A stretch of 64,000 bases of DNA from Paramecium sonneborni. Lineage: Eukaryota; Ciliophora; Oligohymenophorea; Peniculida; Parameciidae. The translations under genes were made by a program, and so were the position numbers. This document shows, one piece after another, positions 1 through 12,594 of the stretch (positions are counted from its first letter, which is position 1; every line of letters begins with the position of its first letter). The notes below the pieces were generated by a model. The model saw only the letters and a list, made by a program, of their open reading frames with translations. It had not been told where the DNA came from and did not search any database. Location of the stretch: contig CAJJDN010000064.1 of the NCBI GenBank assembly GCA_905182985.1, forward strand, positions 392,883-456,882, in the 5' to 3' direction.

Positions 1-68
1 TATAATTAATATTAAATATACAAAGAATTCAAATAAAGGTTTTTTAACAAATTAAATTATTTTATTTA

Positions 69-963
69 ATGAAAGTAGTTCAAAATCCAACATAATATTT
101 CTTTGAACAATCAAATAATCCTCCAACTGAATATTTACCTAAAATTAATGAATTTGTCAGCAAATTGCTTAATCAAAGATAATGCATTTTATGCAAAAAT
201 GATTACAATATGAAGGATAGGTTACCTAGAATATTGATTCATTGTGGACATACAATTTGTACTGCTTGTCTTACAAATTTTTATAGGTAATTGATAATTG
301 TAATTGTAATGTAGAAATAGAAGAGTAAGATGTCCACTATGTTTAAAATTAATTAAGCATCTAGATTCAGTTGATAGATTGCCAGTAAAGAGTAATATTA
401 AATAATAGATTAATCATACAATTTTCACTCGTATGGCAGATGATATTAATAATAAGAGTAAATAACATGGAGGTACAGAAGTGATAGATCCATAACAATA
501 TTTGTTTACATAATTTTAATAATCAGCATTGTAAGCATAAAAAGCACGTCAACAATAATAAAATGCATATCCTTAAGTTGATCCAGATTCAGGATTAGAG
601 TTTTGTGAATTTCATAATGACAGAGTGAAACATTTCTTTTGTATGAAACACAAGATGACCTGTTGTAGAGTGTGTTCAGAAATGATTCATTAAAAGAAAG
701 TATAAAGATCGATCTAAAAATAGGATTGTATAGTTGTGGATTTATATGAAATTGAAGATGTACCATAATTTTTGAAGGAAGCTTACAAATTAAATGAAGA
801 AAATGCATAATAACAAAATCAAAGAAGAGAAGATATGGGATTTATCTAAGATGGAGATGCAAGTACAAATTAATTGTTATTAATATTAGATGATGGTGAA
901 AATTAGTTTAATGATGATGATTTGGAAGATGAATTTGAAGGAAATAGTATTTAGAGCATATGA
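69..963 (+). CDS. RING finger / B-box-like zinc protein (TRIM-like, probable E3 ligase)
   Basis: 288 residues after removing one 28-nt intron (287-314), which splits the RING. The RING is visible at about residues 40-85 as CILC, then CGHTICTAC, then RCPLC, the C3HC4 spacing that binds two zinc ions and recruits E2 enzymes. A second zinc cluster at about residues 175-210 (CEFHND, FFCMKH, TCCRVC, then His) resembles a B-box, so the order is RING then B-box as in TRIM proteins, but no long coiled coil is obvious. The C-terminus is acidic (DDDLEDEFEG). Start is the first in-frame ATG after a stretch without coding character; stop is TGA. Ubiquitin-ligase function is inferred from the fold; the substrate is unknown. 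Confidence 0.85.
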
Positions 964-1063
964 ATAATTCAAATATTAATAATCATTTATATCTATAGTT
1001 TTGAATTTATTGAATTCTTCTACGTTTTGATTCTTCAATGATATCAAAAGTATATATATTATC

Positions 1064-1506
1064 ATGATCATTTTATTAATTGAAGTTTCTGGAATGATAC
1101 AATTAAGAATTATTAAAAGGTTAAGGAAATCCTTGATAACTTTGATGATTTTAACGTTCTATCATTACATGTCTTTGTTAAGATGGTATTTGAAAATCAT
1201 TATTATTGTAACGTTCTTATTATTGATATTGCTAGTAATTAGGATGTTATCTTAGAGATCGTTATTAATTTTGATTCTATTGAATTTTAGGTTGAGGTAA
1301 TCTATTTTATTGATATTAATTGTAACAAAAAATAGCTCTAATAAGATTAATCATAATTTATTTTTACCCTTTATCACTCATAAGTAGATTTTTAATAAAG
1401 GAATCAAGTAATGTATTTTATTAGGGCAACTTTTCTAACTGGCAATCTTAATTAAAAGTTTAATCCTTTACTGGATAGACTTTTCCAAGAGTTTTACACA
1501 ATCTGA
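1064..1506 (+). CDS. hypothetical protein, 139 aa
   Basis: A frame starting at the ATG at 1064 continues cleanly if a 23-nt intron at 1085-1107 (GT..AAG) is removed, and ends at TGA 1504-1506. The exon-2 frame has ordinary composition (many Asp, Glu, Asn, Gln), whereas the unspliced frame is implausibly hydrophobic. I recognise no domain. It may be a fragment of a larger gene, since the first exon gives only seven residues. It lies between the RING protein and the eIF4E-like gene, all on the plus strand. Confidence 0.5.
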
Positions 1507-1696
1507 ATTATTATTATTATTAATTTGTTTTACATTTCATCATAAAGTTACATTCGTTGATCAATACATTGAGATTATCTAATTTTAGGATCTTAACAAA
1601 ATATTTATGCTGTTTGTTTCATAACTAGTTTTAAAATAGATAATATGATTTACATTCTTATTCATTCATTTTATAAAATTTTATTAATATTTTTAT

Positions 1697-2395
1697 ATGG
1701 CTCATAAACTATCATAAAATTGGGTATTTTGGTATGCTCCAAGAGGTAGAAAAGCAATAGCAGGTTCAGATCATTATGATGTAAATTTAAAAGAAATTGG
1801 TGAATTCAATACAGTTGAAGAATTTTATACATATTATTGTTTTTTGGGCAGACCAAGTGAGGTATTTAATTTAAACAAATAATAGATTGAAATTGATAAC
1901 AAAATTATGTTATTTAGAAAAGGTCATAGACCAATGTGGGAAGAATGTTTAGAAGGAGGTACATGGATTATTCATTTTAAAAAAAGAGAGAATGAATTAT
2001 TGAATAAGAAATGGGAAGCATTACTTTTGGGTATTAATTATCGAGTCATTTTAAGCATGTATTGGAGAAGAATTTGATGATGATAATGTAATTGGTGTAG
2101 TATTATCAATTAGAGAAAGAAGAAATTTATTAGAAATTTGGTTAAAAGACAGAAAAGAAAGTGAAAAATTAAGAATTGGAGAAAAACTAAGAGTTGCTTT
2201 AGAAATGGATCCTAATAATCTTACATTTTTCTTTAAAGAACATAGCAAAAGCTTGAATGTATTATTCTAATCATAAATTAGGATAAATCAACTATGAAAG
2301 GTGCTGAATCATATACTTTTGTTAAGACTCCACTAGAAACTCCATAGACTGAACCTAAAGTACAACATCCTGATCTTGATCAATTTAAATTATGA
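1697..2395 (+). CDS. eIF4E-family cap-binding protein, class II (4EHP/eIF4E2-like)
   Basis: 216 residues after two introns (2031-2055 and 2259-2281). The eIF4E core is clear: WVFWY at residues 9-13, FNTVEEF near 37-43, MWEECLEGGTW at 80-90 and LLACIGEEF just after intron 1. The downstream cap-stacking Trp is kept (W81), while the upstream position carries Tyr (about Y27). Aromatic substitution there is characteristic of class-II 4EHP-type proteins. The dorsal Trp that normally contacts eIF4G (VExFW) is also Tyr here (EEFYTYY). Inference: a cap-binding protein that may repress or specialise translation rather than a general initiation factor. It is a compact protein without a long N-terminal extension. 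Confidence 0.88.
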
Positions 2396-2702
2396 TTAAT
2401 TATTTTGCACAAATATATTGTTTACAAATTTTTTATTAAATTAACTATACACTACTTATTAAAAATATTAAATCGTAAAATATATTTAATACAATTAAAA
2501 TTCTTAAAACATATAAATATTTAAGGATTAAATTCCAATTTACATTTCTATTTTTATATCTTGTAGATTCATTCTTAGTACCCTTTTAACTTTTATTGGT
2601 AAACTGTTCGTAAAAGGATTCTCAAAAAAATACCCATACAAAGAATTCTATTTTATTAAATTTAACTAAGTAGTAGATTTAATCTTAAATGATCATAATA
2701 AA
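2396..2702. other. intergenic or unassigned upstream coding
   Basis: AT-rich stretch between two plus-strand genes. From about 2540 it stays open in the frame of the next gene and has mildly coding-like composition, but contains no ATG in that frame, so an upstream exon of the next gene is possible. I see no RNA gene or repeat. Confidence 0.4.
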
Positions 2703-3161
2703 ATGTAAATTAAAAGAATTGAAAGAACTTTCAAATCAATTTAAGTTTATGCCAGAAAATTCGCTATTTAGTGTTTAACCTTAGAAGATATCACACTTGA
2801 ACTTGAAAATAAAAAAATGTAAATGTAAACCAAAATATTTAAATCATGCAAATTTTACCCTAATCTTACAGGTATTGAATCCATCATCTATAAAGCAATA
2901 GATAATTAAAGCACTCATTATTCTGTAATTTTGTTTATTTAAGTAGAAATTTTTATCGAATTTAATTTTCATTAAGCTTTATTTTACCAAGTTAATGTCA
3001 TAATTCAACAATTAAATTAAAAAGGCATACATGTTGTAGAAAAAAGATGTAGAGAACTTAAAATAAGAAATGATCACTATTATAATTTATCTATAAATCA
3101 TAATATTTATTTGAATAATTTTGATGAATTAAAAGAATCAATAATTTGTTTAAAACAATGA
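2703..3161 (+). CDS. hypothetical protein, 152 aa (5' end uncertain)
   Basis: An uninterrupted frame from ATG 2703 to TGA 3159-3161 with typical ciliate codon use (TAA/TAG as Gln) and normal residue composition, including a charged region (EDITLELENKK). No conserved domain recognised. The same frame stays open upstream without an ATG, so the true start may lie in an earlier exon. It ends 37 nt before the start of the channel gene. Confidence 0.5.
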
Positions 3162-3198
3162 ACAATTATAAGTTAACACTAACTTATCCAACAAAATT

Positions 3199-6100
3199 AT
3201 GAAATAAAACCAATATAAACAATGCTAACAATATCAAGATGAAGAGGATTAATTATCTATATCCTTAACTAACAAATATGATCATTCGAAACCGAGCTTT
3301 CTTAGAACATTTCCTCAGCAACCTTAAGATTATTAAGGAAGTGAAGATATTATGGCTCCTTCTATATTTTCCAATATACATACAAATAAAAGTAGAGAAA
3401 AAATAGCATTCAAGTCTGAAAATAAAAATCAACATCAATATAATTATCATTATGAAACTTCAAATATATCTTCCTCCTAAAATTCTGTAATCTATTTTTA
3501 TTTATTAAATTCTATAGATTAGATCAATCTTAGAAGGTAGGAGATACAAATAAGTCAATTAAGAAAAAATAAAAATGATCATAGACTAAATTAAAGTCAA
3601 ATTGTTGAATTTAATACATTATTCAAAATATAATGATCCTTTATTAAGAAATGAATATTAGGAATGTAAAAAATTATAGTCTAATTATTTTTAGTATCGC
3701 CTTTGAAATATTTTTATTTCACAATGTACATTTTTCTATCAACTACAACTTCAAATTTCCTGACATCCATATTTATTCCTATAACTCAATTTTTTGAAGT
3801 TTCATAATTATTTTAAATTCTTTCTCACATCACATTTGGATTGAATTTACTTACTATATTTTAAGATTTATTTTTTTAAAGAGGTCCATATAAAATGTAT
3901 CGTGGAACCATCAAAGTCAATTATTAAGATGAAACAAAAAAAATTTTAGATACAATCAGATTATTGCTTTTAATATTTAACAACTTTATCTAAATTGCAA
4001 ATGATTGTAAACTATTGACAATTATATTAATGATGATTTTATCATTGTTGAGATAAAATGAAAATTTTGAAAACATTTATAAATCAACTCATCATTTAAT
4101 TTTCATTTTTTAGCTTTGGATTACTGTAATAGTTTCATTCACTTGTACATATTAAGGTACTATATTAGAATAAATAGAGTTTTTAATTTGGATGAAGATA
4201 TGCCTCTATCTTATAGTATTGTATTAGCTATATCTTTACTTACTCATTGTTCGAATATATGTATTAAATTATATTATACAACTATTAGCAATTGAAATAT
4301 CCAGCTAAAATTGTTTATTAATATCAATTTATATGATTATCTCATATCTATGCCTTGCTTATACATCAATGATATTTTACATTTGGATGAAACCTGATAT
4401 AGAAATTCAAGAGGAGAAATAGAGATTACTTAAAGGATTCGTTGAAAGATTTAGAGAAAAATGTGAAAATGATTAATTATTAAGGAGATGTTACTCTTAT
4501 CTTGAATTTCGAATAGATGTAATACTAATTTATTTTGATATTTATAGGAAGATATAAACAAATCAAAAGATCAACTTACTAAAAAGTTAAGTCTGGATTT
4601 AAAAGATGAAATAGAAATATCTTTAAGATCGACAATGATTGATAAAATAGAATTAATGAATAGATTTTCAACTCATTTTAAATAATAATTATTGTATGAA
4701 ATAGAATAAGTGTAATTTAATCCTGAAGATAACATAATAATAGTATAAATATTATAGTATGAAAAAGGAACATTAAATAGATGATTTAGGATTATTCTAT
4801 ATTTTAAAAGGCTAAGTAAAAGTCTAATTTTAAGGATCTTCTTTTGGTAAAAATAAAAGAGAAGTAACAACATTATCAGAAGGACAAACATTTGGGTAAT
4901 ATTCTTTTATCACAGGAATCCCTTTAAATATCAGTATTTTTAGTTAAGGATCAACTACATTAATGAAATTAAAGAGATCCAATTTCATATCCATAATATC
5001 AAATTATCCTAATGATAATGAAATATTTTGCACAATGAAGGATAATGCATCTTACAATCAAAAAATATTTGAATGTTACTATTGTTAAATTAATGGAAAC
5101 TATATTATTGAATGCAACCATATTCAGTATTTTCCATAGAGATTAAATACAATAGAGAAATACTTATATACACAAAAATAATTTAGAAAAAAATGGACTA
5201 GAAGATATCGCAAATCATTTGCTTGGTAAGATCTAAGTTTAAATTAAGAGAAGGCCAAATAATACATTAATAAATAAAGTTAAGAATAGATGTCTGATGA
5301 ATTACCAGATATTTCATAATTACCATATTCTGAGAGTAAATGCTTTTAACATATTTTAGATTAAACATATTAGTCCGTAAGTTTTAATAGTAACTCTTTG
5401 GGTTAAAAAAATTAGAATCCTGAATAATATTAAACATTCAGTAATGTAGAGAGTTTTGAAGAAATTAATATACAATAAGAATTTTAGGATGATTAAACCA
5501 TACCCTTTTAAGAAGCCTAAGTTAAAAATATTCGTTAAAATTCAAAAAAGACAACGAATTTTTTGAAAAATTCATCACTTTTGGAAAAGGACGAAATTGT
5601 AAATTAATTTGAACATTAAATGAACAAAGAAAAAACTATTTTATATCAAACTGCAAGAAATTATAATGGAAATAAAATGACTTTTCAATATTAAAAAGAA
5701 TAATTGCAATCAATTCATAGAGAGGAATTAAATAAAACAGATGCTTAATAATAACAATAATCATTAGCAATTTATTAATAGTAATAGCCATCTAATCTCA
5801 AATAACCAATTAGGTAAATTTCTGAAAGATCTTACACTTAATCTAATTCAATTTCCAAAGATATTTCGAATAATCCATCCTCAAGATAAAATAAATCATA
5901 AAGAAAATCTAGATAATCTAGTTAAGATAGAGTAATGGAAAAATCAGATACAAGAAAATTGATTAGCTCAAGGTCTTTGACAGAATAAAATAGACTCAAT
6001 AATAATAAAAGCTTAAAGTCTGGTACAAAGAGCACTCCAATTTAAATGTCTTAGTTTCAAGCTATAACAAGTCCAGAAGTAAATGAAATTCATAATATTA

Positions 6101-6332
6101 GAATTAAGGATATTATTTGGTTGATATAATTTTTAATAAGTTCGAAAAAATGTGTGAATTCAAGACTTACAATCCTCATAATAATTATAATCAAGTAATA
6201 AATAGATATACAAAATATATTGAATCATTGAGATGCAACCATTTTAATAGGAAGAAGCATTTATAAACTTCTCCCTATTCTATAAGATGTTTTGTAGGAT
6301 CGAAAATTAGGAAAATTAAAAAGTTACTTTGA
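3199..6332 (+). CDS. cyclic-nucleotide-binding 6-TM channel-like protein without a K+ selectivity filter
   Basis: 981 residues after seven introns (3487-3517, 3666-3694, 4157-4179, 4261-4288, 4519-4547, 4743-4767, 6079-6101); the total is an exact multiple of three. Order: soluble N-terminus (1-150), S1 (about 150-180), S2 (190-207), weakly charged S3/S4 region (230-265), S5 (280-300), P-region (300-330), S6 (335-360), a C-linker (LLKGFVERFREK then YLEFR) and a cyclic-nucleotide-binding domain near 455-570 (FYILKG, FGQYSFITG), then a long Gln/Ser-rich tail ending with YNPHNNYNQVI. The architecture matches the large KCNH/CNG-like channel family of ciliates. Oddities: where T-V-G-Y-G-D should be, the sequence reads THCSNI, and S4 lacks the regular Arg/Lys ladder. 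It is either a non-K+-selective or regulatory subunit, or a decaying copy; the open frame argues for function. Two introns end AAG or GAG rather than TAG, so those boundaries are the least certain. Confidence 0.8.
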
Positions 6333-6466
6333 ACTACAAATTTATTTGATTGCTCATTTATTATTAATTTTAGATTTAAAATAAAATAATTGTTAATATA
6401 AAAAAATAAAATAAGTCAATGCTTTAGCAATTTAATTAAAAATGTAAAAATATTGATAAATATAAC

Positions 6467-9400
6467 ATGGAAATTTTATTAGGTTTTGTTCAATAAATTA
6501 TAATTATAGATTTTCAAATTTTAATATTTGAATTGTTGAATTACTCTATCTACGGATATATATAAAATTAATTATATTTATGCTAAAAAAGAACTTAATA
6601 GAGTATCTTCTAAATGAAGTTTAGATATTTTTAGCCCTCCTAATAGGTATTGTTTCTAAATGAAGTAGGACTATATTAATCTTCAGAATTAGATTCAATT
6701 TTACCAATAAGTTTGAATTTAATAATTGAGTTAATTTATCTATTCATAAAATATAAGAATAGCGATCATATCAAGATGTTTTGGAGATTTAAATTAATCT
6801 TCATTTTAATTCAAATTTCAATGAATATTGAGATATGTTAATTTTGTTTGATAATAGTCCATTTGATTGAAGATGATGCTATTTAATTATTTATATTAAG
6901 CACAGTGTTTTTAATTAGTTTGATATAGGAATAAGAAAATAATTATTTAACAGAAGTACCATTCAACTTATTATATTTTTTTAATGTAATTTATTTGATT
7001 GGATTAATGTTTATGAAGTGGTAATCAGTAAAATCTATAGAAGCTTATTAAGAATAGACTTTTAAATAGAAATCATTTGAATGTATAGAAATAATTATAA
7101 TATATAATGTAGTAAAGGAATCAATAAATAATAGAGATTTGATAAGCAAGTCAAATTAATAATAATAATAATAATCGGTTAGTTAAGAAATAAATGTAAT
7201 AAAAATGGAATAAAATGAAGATGAATTAATTTTATAGAATGTTGCTTGGATTTAGAACTAATCTGCTTTAGTTTATAATAGGAAGCTAAACATAGTTTAT
7301 TAGAATATATTTTTAGGGAAATTGCTTAAGTAATCAAATTTGGATGAATAATAAACATAATAGTAATCAAAGCCAGATTATGAAGAGTTGTTCTTAGATT
7401 GCCAAATATTGATAGGGAGCAAAGAGTTGATGGAAATAAATAGCAATAATAATGAATAATCTATGAATAGTGAGTAATGAAATAAATTGATAATTAAAAG
7501 TGGTTCCTTTTTGCTAAATAGAGTGAATGATTATCATAAATGCCGAATGAAGTCTATTCTAACCATTAGAGATTTGAGTTTGATGATGCAGAATGAGATT
7601 GATAAGTAGTTTACTTGGAATTAAAGAGATGGCGACCGAGTATGGTGACATTGTTTAAATTGAGAAGCGATGTGTTCGATTTTGAGAATATCCAAATCAA
7701 AGTATTTGTGAATAAGGTCAATGAATCCACCTTTCTTATTTTCCTTTTTGAGCAGTAACCTCCATAAAGAAAAAAAGATGAATCTACTTAACCAATCATA
7801 AATATATTTTCCACTTTTGTACATGAATCTGTAAGCTATATAAATTGTATATTAACTCTAATTTTACTCACATAACATGAACATGAAAATACTCACAAAA
7901 TCTCTTTGAAACAATATTATTATATGCCTATGAGAATGATGAGCTTAAGATACATACTATTTGTTAATAGTATGAGAGATTATATCTTTTATATATAAAA
8001 TTAACTATTTTTAAGAATTTCAGCATTCAAAGTAAATGATTTGATTGAAGAATTATTATTAGTATATGAAGACAACTTAAAAATAAGAGATGTGAGTTTA
8101 ACAACATCTATAGATTTAAGTGATAATAATCAAATTATATTTAGTGATTTAGATAGGGTAAATTATTATCATAAACTAGTTAAAATAAATATTAGCATGT
8201 TTATTGTCTTATTGTTTAAAATATACAACTGCTTCTTAATTAAAATTAGATATCAAAAGTTATACTGTAAGTGGTATTATGGTATCATTTAAAGACAGTA
8301 TGATAGCTAAAGATGATAATATGAGAAAATCAATTACAAATTTAGTTAGATTTCTCAATTCAACTTTAAAAATGTCTTCATTTTATGATGTTGATTTGAA
8401 TAATCCATTAGAATTATAAATTTGTGTTATCTTATGTTGGTAATTGTCTGGAACATTTAAAAGAGGTCTAGAATTCTTGTATGATAGTTAAGGATTTGGT
8501 ACTTTTACTTTTGTAATTGAATCATAAACAAATCAATAAAGAATGTAATCTCGTTAAGATACAGGTCCAATTAAAATCTTAGGTTAAAGAAAATATTACG
8601 AAACATCATTATCTTTATTATTAGCTTAAGATAGCAGTGGTTATAGAGAAGAATCTAAGTAATTATCTACATTTCTATTAAGGTATATTTCATTGACTTA
8701 ATTATCAAAATAATTTTCTATGAAACCTGGAGATCCTTTTGATGTTCAAAGTGCTTATTTCTCATAAATTTCAAGAATTAAATAAGATTCATCAAATTCT
8801 AAATAAATTTAAAATTCTGGATCTGTTCCTAAACAATCAAAAGAATAAAGTAATAGTTTTTCTGGAACATTGAAATAAGGTTTTCCTGATACAATTTAAC
8901 AACCTTATAAAAAGACTAGAAATGAAAGAAATGATAAAAGTGATTCTTAACATGACTCCATGAAAACACATTCTAATTTTGATTTTGGAGCTGAATTAAG
9001 TAATCCATCAATCCATCCTCCAGAATTAACTCCAAAATTATTATCATCAGTAATTAAATATAGATTAAGATTAACTTGTTGTTCTAAGGTTTTAATTTTA
9101 GATAATGATCATTATAGTGTCTTTTCTTTATAAAAAGTTTTAGAAAAATATAATATTAAATGTGATAAAGCTTTTAATGGAATTGAGGCTTAAAAATTAA
9201 TATAGAATAAATTAATTAAACCTTGCCATTGTGGAAATAAATCTTATTTGTTATTTTTTATAGAATTTTATTTACCAGTAAAATCTGTATATTTATTTAT
9301 TTTAGATATTATCAGGAATAGAATTAGTAAAATTACTAAAAGAATAAATGAAAAATGGTACGATAGACAAGGGTTATGTGATAGTAATAGCAACATTTGT

Positions 9401-9509
9401 AGATTTGAATTCTAAATTAGAATGTTTTAAAAATGGAGCTGATTATTTTATAGCTAAACCCTTTGATTTAATAGATATTGGAGCAGCAGTTTAATATTTA
9501 GATTTTTGA
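6467..9509 (+). CDS. degenerate hybrid histidine kinase with receiver domain (phospho-Asp replaced by Glu)
   Basis: 980 residues after four introns (7474-7500, 7645-7667, 8158-8179, 9278-9305). About four hydrophobic segments in the first 250 residues suggest membrane anchoring, followed by a PAS-like stretch, a dimerisation/phospho-acceptor region with His kept (FVHES, His codon 7822-7824), then an ATP-binding-domain remnant. The N-box Asn is Tyr (LLSYCLKYT), the G1 DxGxG reads DSMIAK, and the G2 Gly-rich loop is poor. The C-terminal receiver keeps the acidic pair (ILDNDH), the switch Thr (VIATF) and Lys (IAKPF), but the phospho-accepting Asp is Glu (FFIEFYLP, codon 9263-9265). Inference: probably cannot autophosphorylate normally, and the receiver may mimic a permanently phosphorylated state. 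Its stop lies 14 nt from the convergent PTEN stop. Confidence 0.82.
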
Positions 9510-9523
9510 TAGTTAATAATAAA

Positions 9524-10792
<1,269 letters not shown>

Positions 10793-10975
10793 TTAGATCA
10801 TCAATAAAATTTATTAAACTTTACTATTTATATTATAGGTTTTATTTAATCTTTTATTAACATATCAAAATAATCATAACAATCAATTTTCCTTCTATAT
10901 ACTTTAATCTTTATCCTTCTTTTTGTTCTTTTTAAATATTATTATATTTAAAAATAATTAAATAATCAATGTTCT

Positions 10976-11362
10976 TCAATATAGAATAAAAAATTTGCAA
11001 ATTTATAACTAAATCAAACTTTTTTTTCTCTAAATGACTTGTATCTCTATCATATCAAAAGCTTCATTATATTCTAAGAATTATATGTCTATTTAATTTT
11101 TCAAAACAAACTTAAATTTTTTTCTTTATCCCTCAATATTTAATTTTATTTTTTTAGAAAAATTCAAATTGAGATCTTTTAATTTATGAAACTCTAAATT
11201 TTTTGGATTTGTAAATTGGCTATTCATCTTTCTTAAATTTAAATAATTAAATGATGCATGAGAATAATCAATAAATAGGTTTATAAATTTTGATTGATTA
11301 ATTGTAATTCCATAATCCCATTTGTTTTTAAAAACAAAATAATTTTTTAGAAAATTGCTCAA
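10976..11362 (-). pseudogene. coding-like open frame without a start codon, possible gene remnant
   Basis: 129 codons open in ciliate code with normal, charged composition (KKFKFVLKN, EAFDMIEIQVIQRKK) ending at TGA 10976-10978. No ATG starts the frame and I find no upstream exon with a convincing splice site. It may be the 3' part of a decayed gene or a gene with a missed first exon. No domain recognised. Confidence 0.35.
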
Positions 11363-11733
11363 CCAAAATATTATTTGACTTGTTATTAAAGAAAATTTAA
11401 TACATTAAATTATTCTTAAACTATTTTAAACTTTTTCTATGTTATTTGTAAATTTTTGCTTTCAATTAATTTTCTTATGTAATTACTTTAGCATTAAGAT
11501 TATTGATAGTAGAAATTAAATTTAAGGGAAAGAATAGATAAATTATGATAAATTCTAAGAGCTGAGAGATTCCAATTAATTTGAAATAGAAATCAAAAAA
11601 ATATATTTTATTATAAATATAAGAATTGAAATTTTGTTATGTAACAATATAAATTCATTTATATCAGATTTATTGTGAAGAATCTTAATAGATTAAATAT
11701 TACGATAATAATAATTATCACTAAAGAATATAA
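11363..11733. other. intergenic
   Basis: AT-rich non-coding sequence between two minus-strand reading frames; no RNA gene, repeat or conserved motif seen. Confidence 0.5.
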
Positions 11734-12517
11734 TCAGATATCGAAATTACAACAAAAGAAAAATTTCTACCAGAAAGACTTTTAATCCCCTGGATTTTCA
11801 TCTTTAATCTTTGTTATTTGTAACTAGGTATTTTAATTTTATTGAGTAAATGAACTAACATAATGAGAGTTTAATTTTGTCACTTTGAGGGCAAATTGTG
11901 TTATATTAGTTTAACCTAATTGAGTTTAATCTGAAAAGGCTTTAAAGAATATTAAACAATAAAATACCTGGAAAATCTTCGTTTGGTTTTCCATTTTTTT
12001 TTTTTGGAATGTACAATTCATAGAGGAGTGATCCATCTTAAGTGAATGGGGAATGAATATAATCATGTTACAAATTGAATTCTTTTATAACTAACACAAT
12101 AAAATCAGAGATCAAGGTATCTTGTGTTGTTGATACAATGATTTCATATTTATTATCAATATTTTCATCATACCAAAATACATTGTAAATATTTGGTTTT
12201 CTAAATGAATGACCCTATTGATAGTTATATATAAAGAGGGATTACCTCTTCCTAAATGATTTAAATAGGTTCTGCACAAGATTGAGACCCTCTTCTTTAT
12301 GGAGGAATATGATTAAGTTATAGTAAACTTTCTTTAAATTATAGTTATAATAAATACTTTGGGTTCTTTTTAATTTAAAATTTTTAGAATTGTCTTGTAG
12401 CATAGCTAAGTTTGCATTGCTTTGTTTAGATTGTGTTGATGTTGATTATTCTTAACTAGATAGTTTATCATCAATAATGAGATCAAATTGTTCATCCTTT
12501 TAGCATAGTTATTTCAT
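11734..12517 (-). CDS. hypothetical protein, 232 aa
   Basis: Three introns (12332-12357, 12215-12245, 11940-11967) join four exons whose combined length is an exact multiple of three from ATG to TGA. The N-terminus is Ser/Thr/Gln-rich (STSTQSKQSN). The central and C-terminal part is compact (NIYNVFWYDEN, FIVLVIKEFNLQHDY, ITQFALKVTKLN, YVSSFTQQNQ) and could be a small ubiquitin-like or Ras-binding-like fold, but I cannot assign it. The protein ends in a cluster of Phe and Cys (KFFFCCNFDI). Transcribed divergently from the R-SNARE gene, whose start is 77 nt away. Confidence 0.65.
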
Positions 12518-12594
12518 TGAACTTATAATTATTTTTTAGAAAATTATATGTAAAAATAAATAATTTTCAATAATAAATAATATATACTAAATAA
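12518..12594. promoter_or_regulatory. 77-nt divergent promoter region
   Basis: Only 77 AT-rich nucleotides separate the start codons of the minus-strand hypothetical gene and the plus-strand R-SNARE gene, so both promoters and 5' ends must lie here. No specific element is recognised. Confidence 0.45.

Noticed and set aside
1064..1255. Hydrophobic 63-aa standard-code ORF
   Set aside because: Unspliced reading is a shadow; after removal of the 23-nt intron 1085-1107 the frame changes and gives a normal protein.
11940..12008. Apparent frameshift at a 12-A run in the minus-strand hypothetical gene
   Set aside because: Recounting the run (12 A) keeps the frame; exon lengths sum to a multiple of three, so no error or programmed frameshift is needed.
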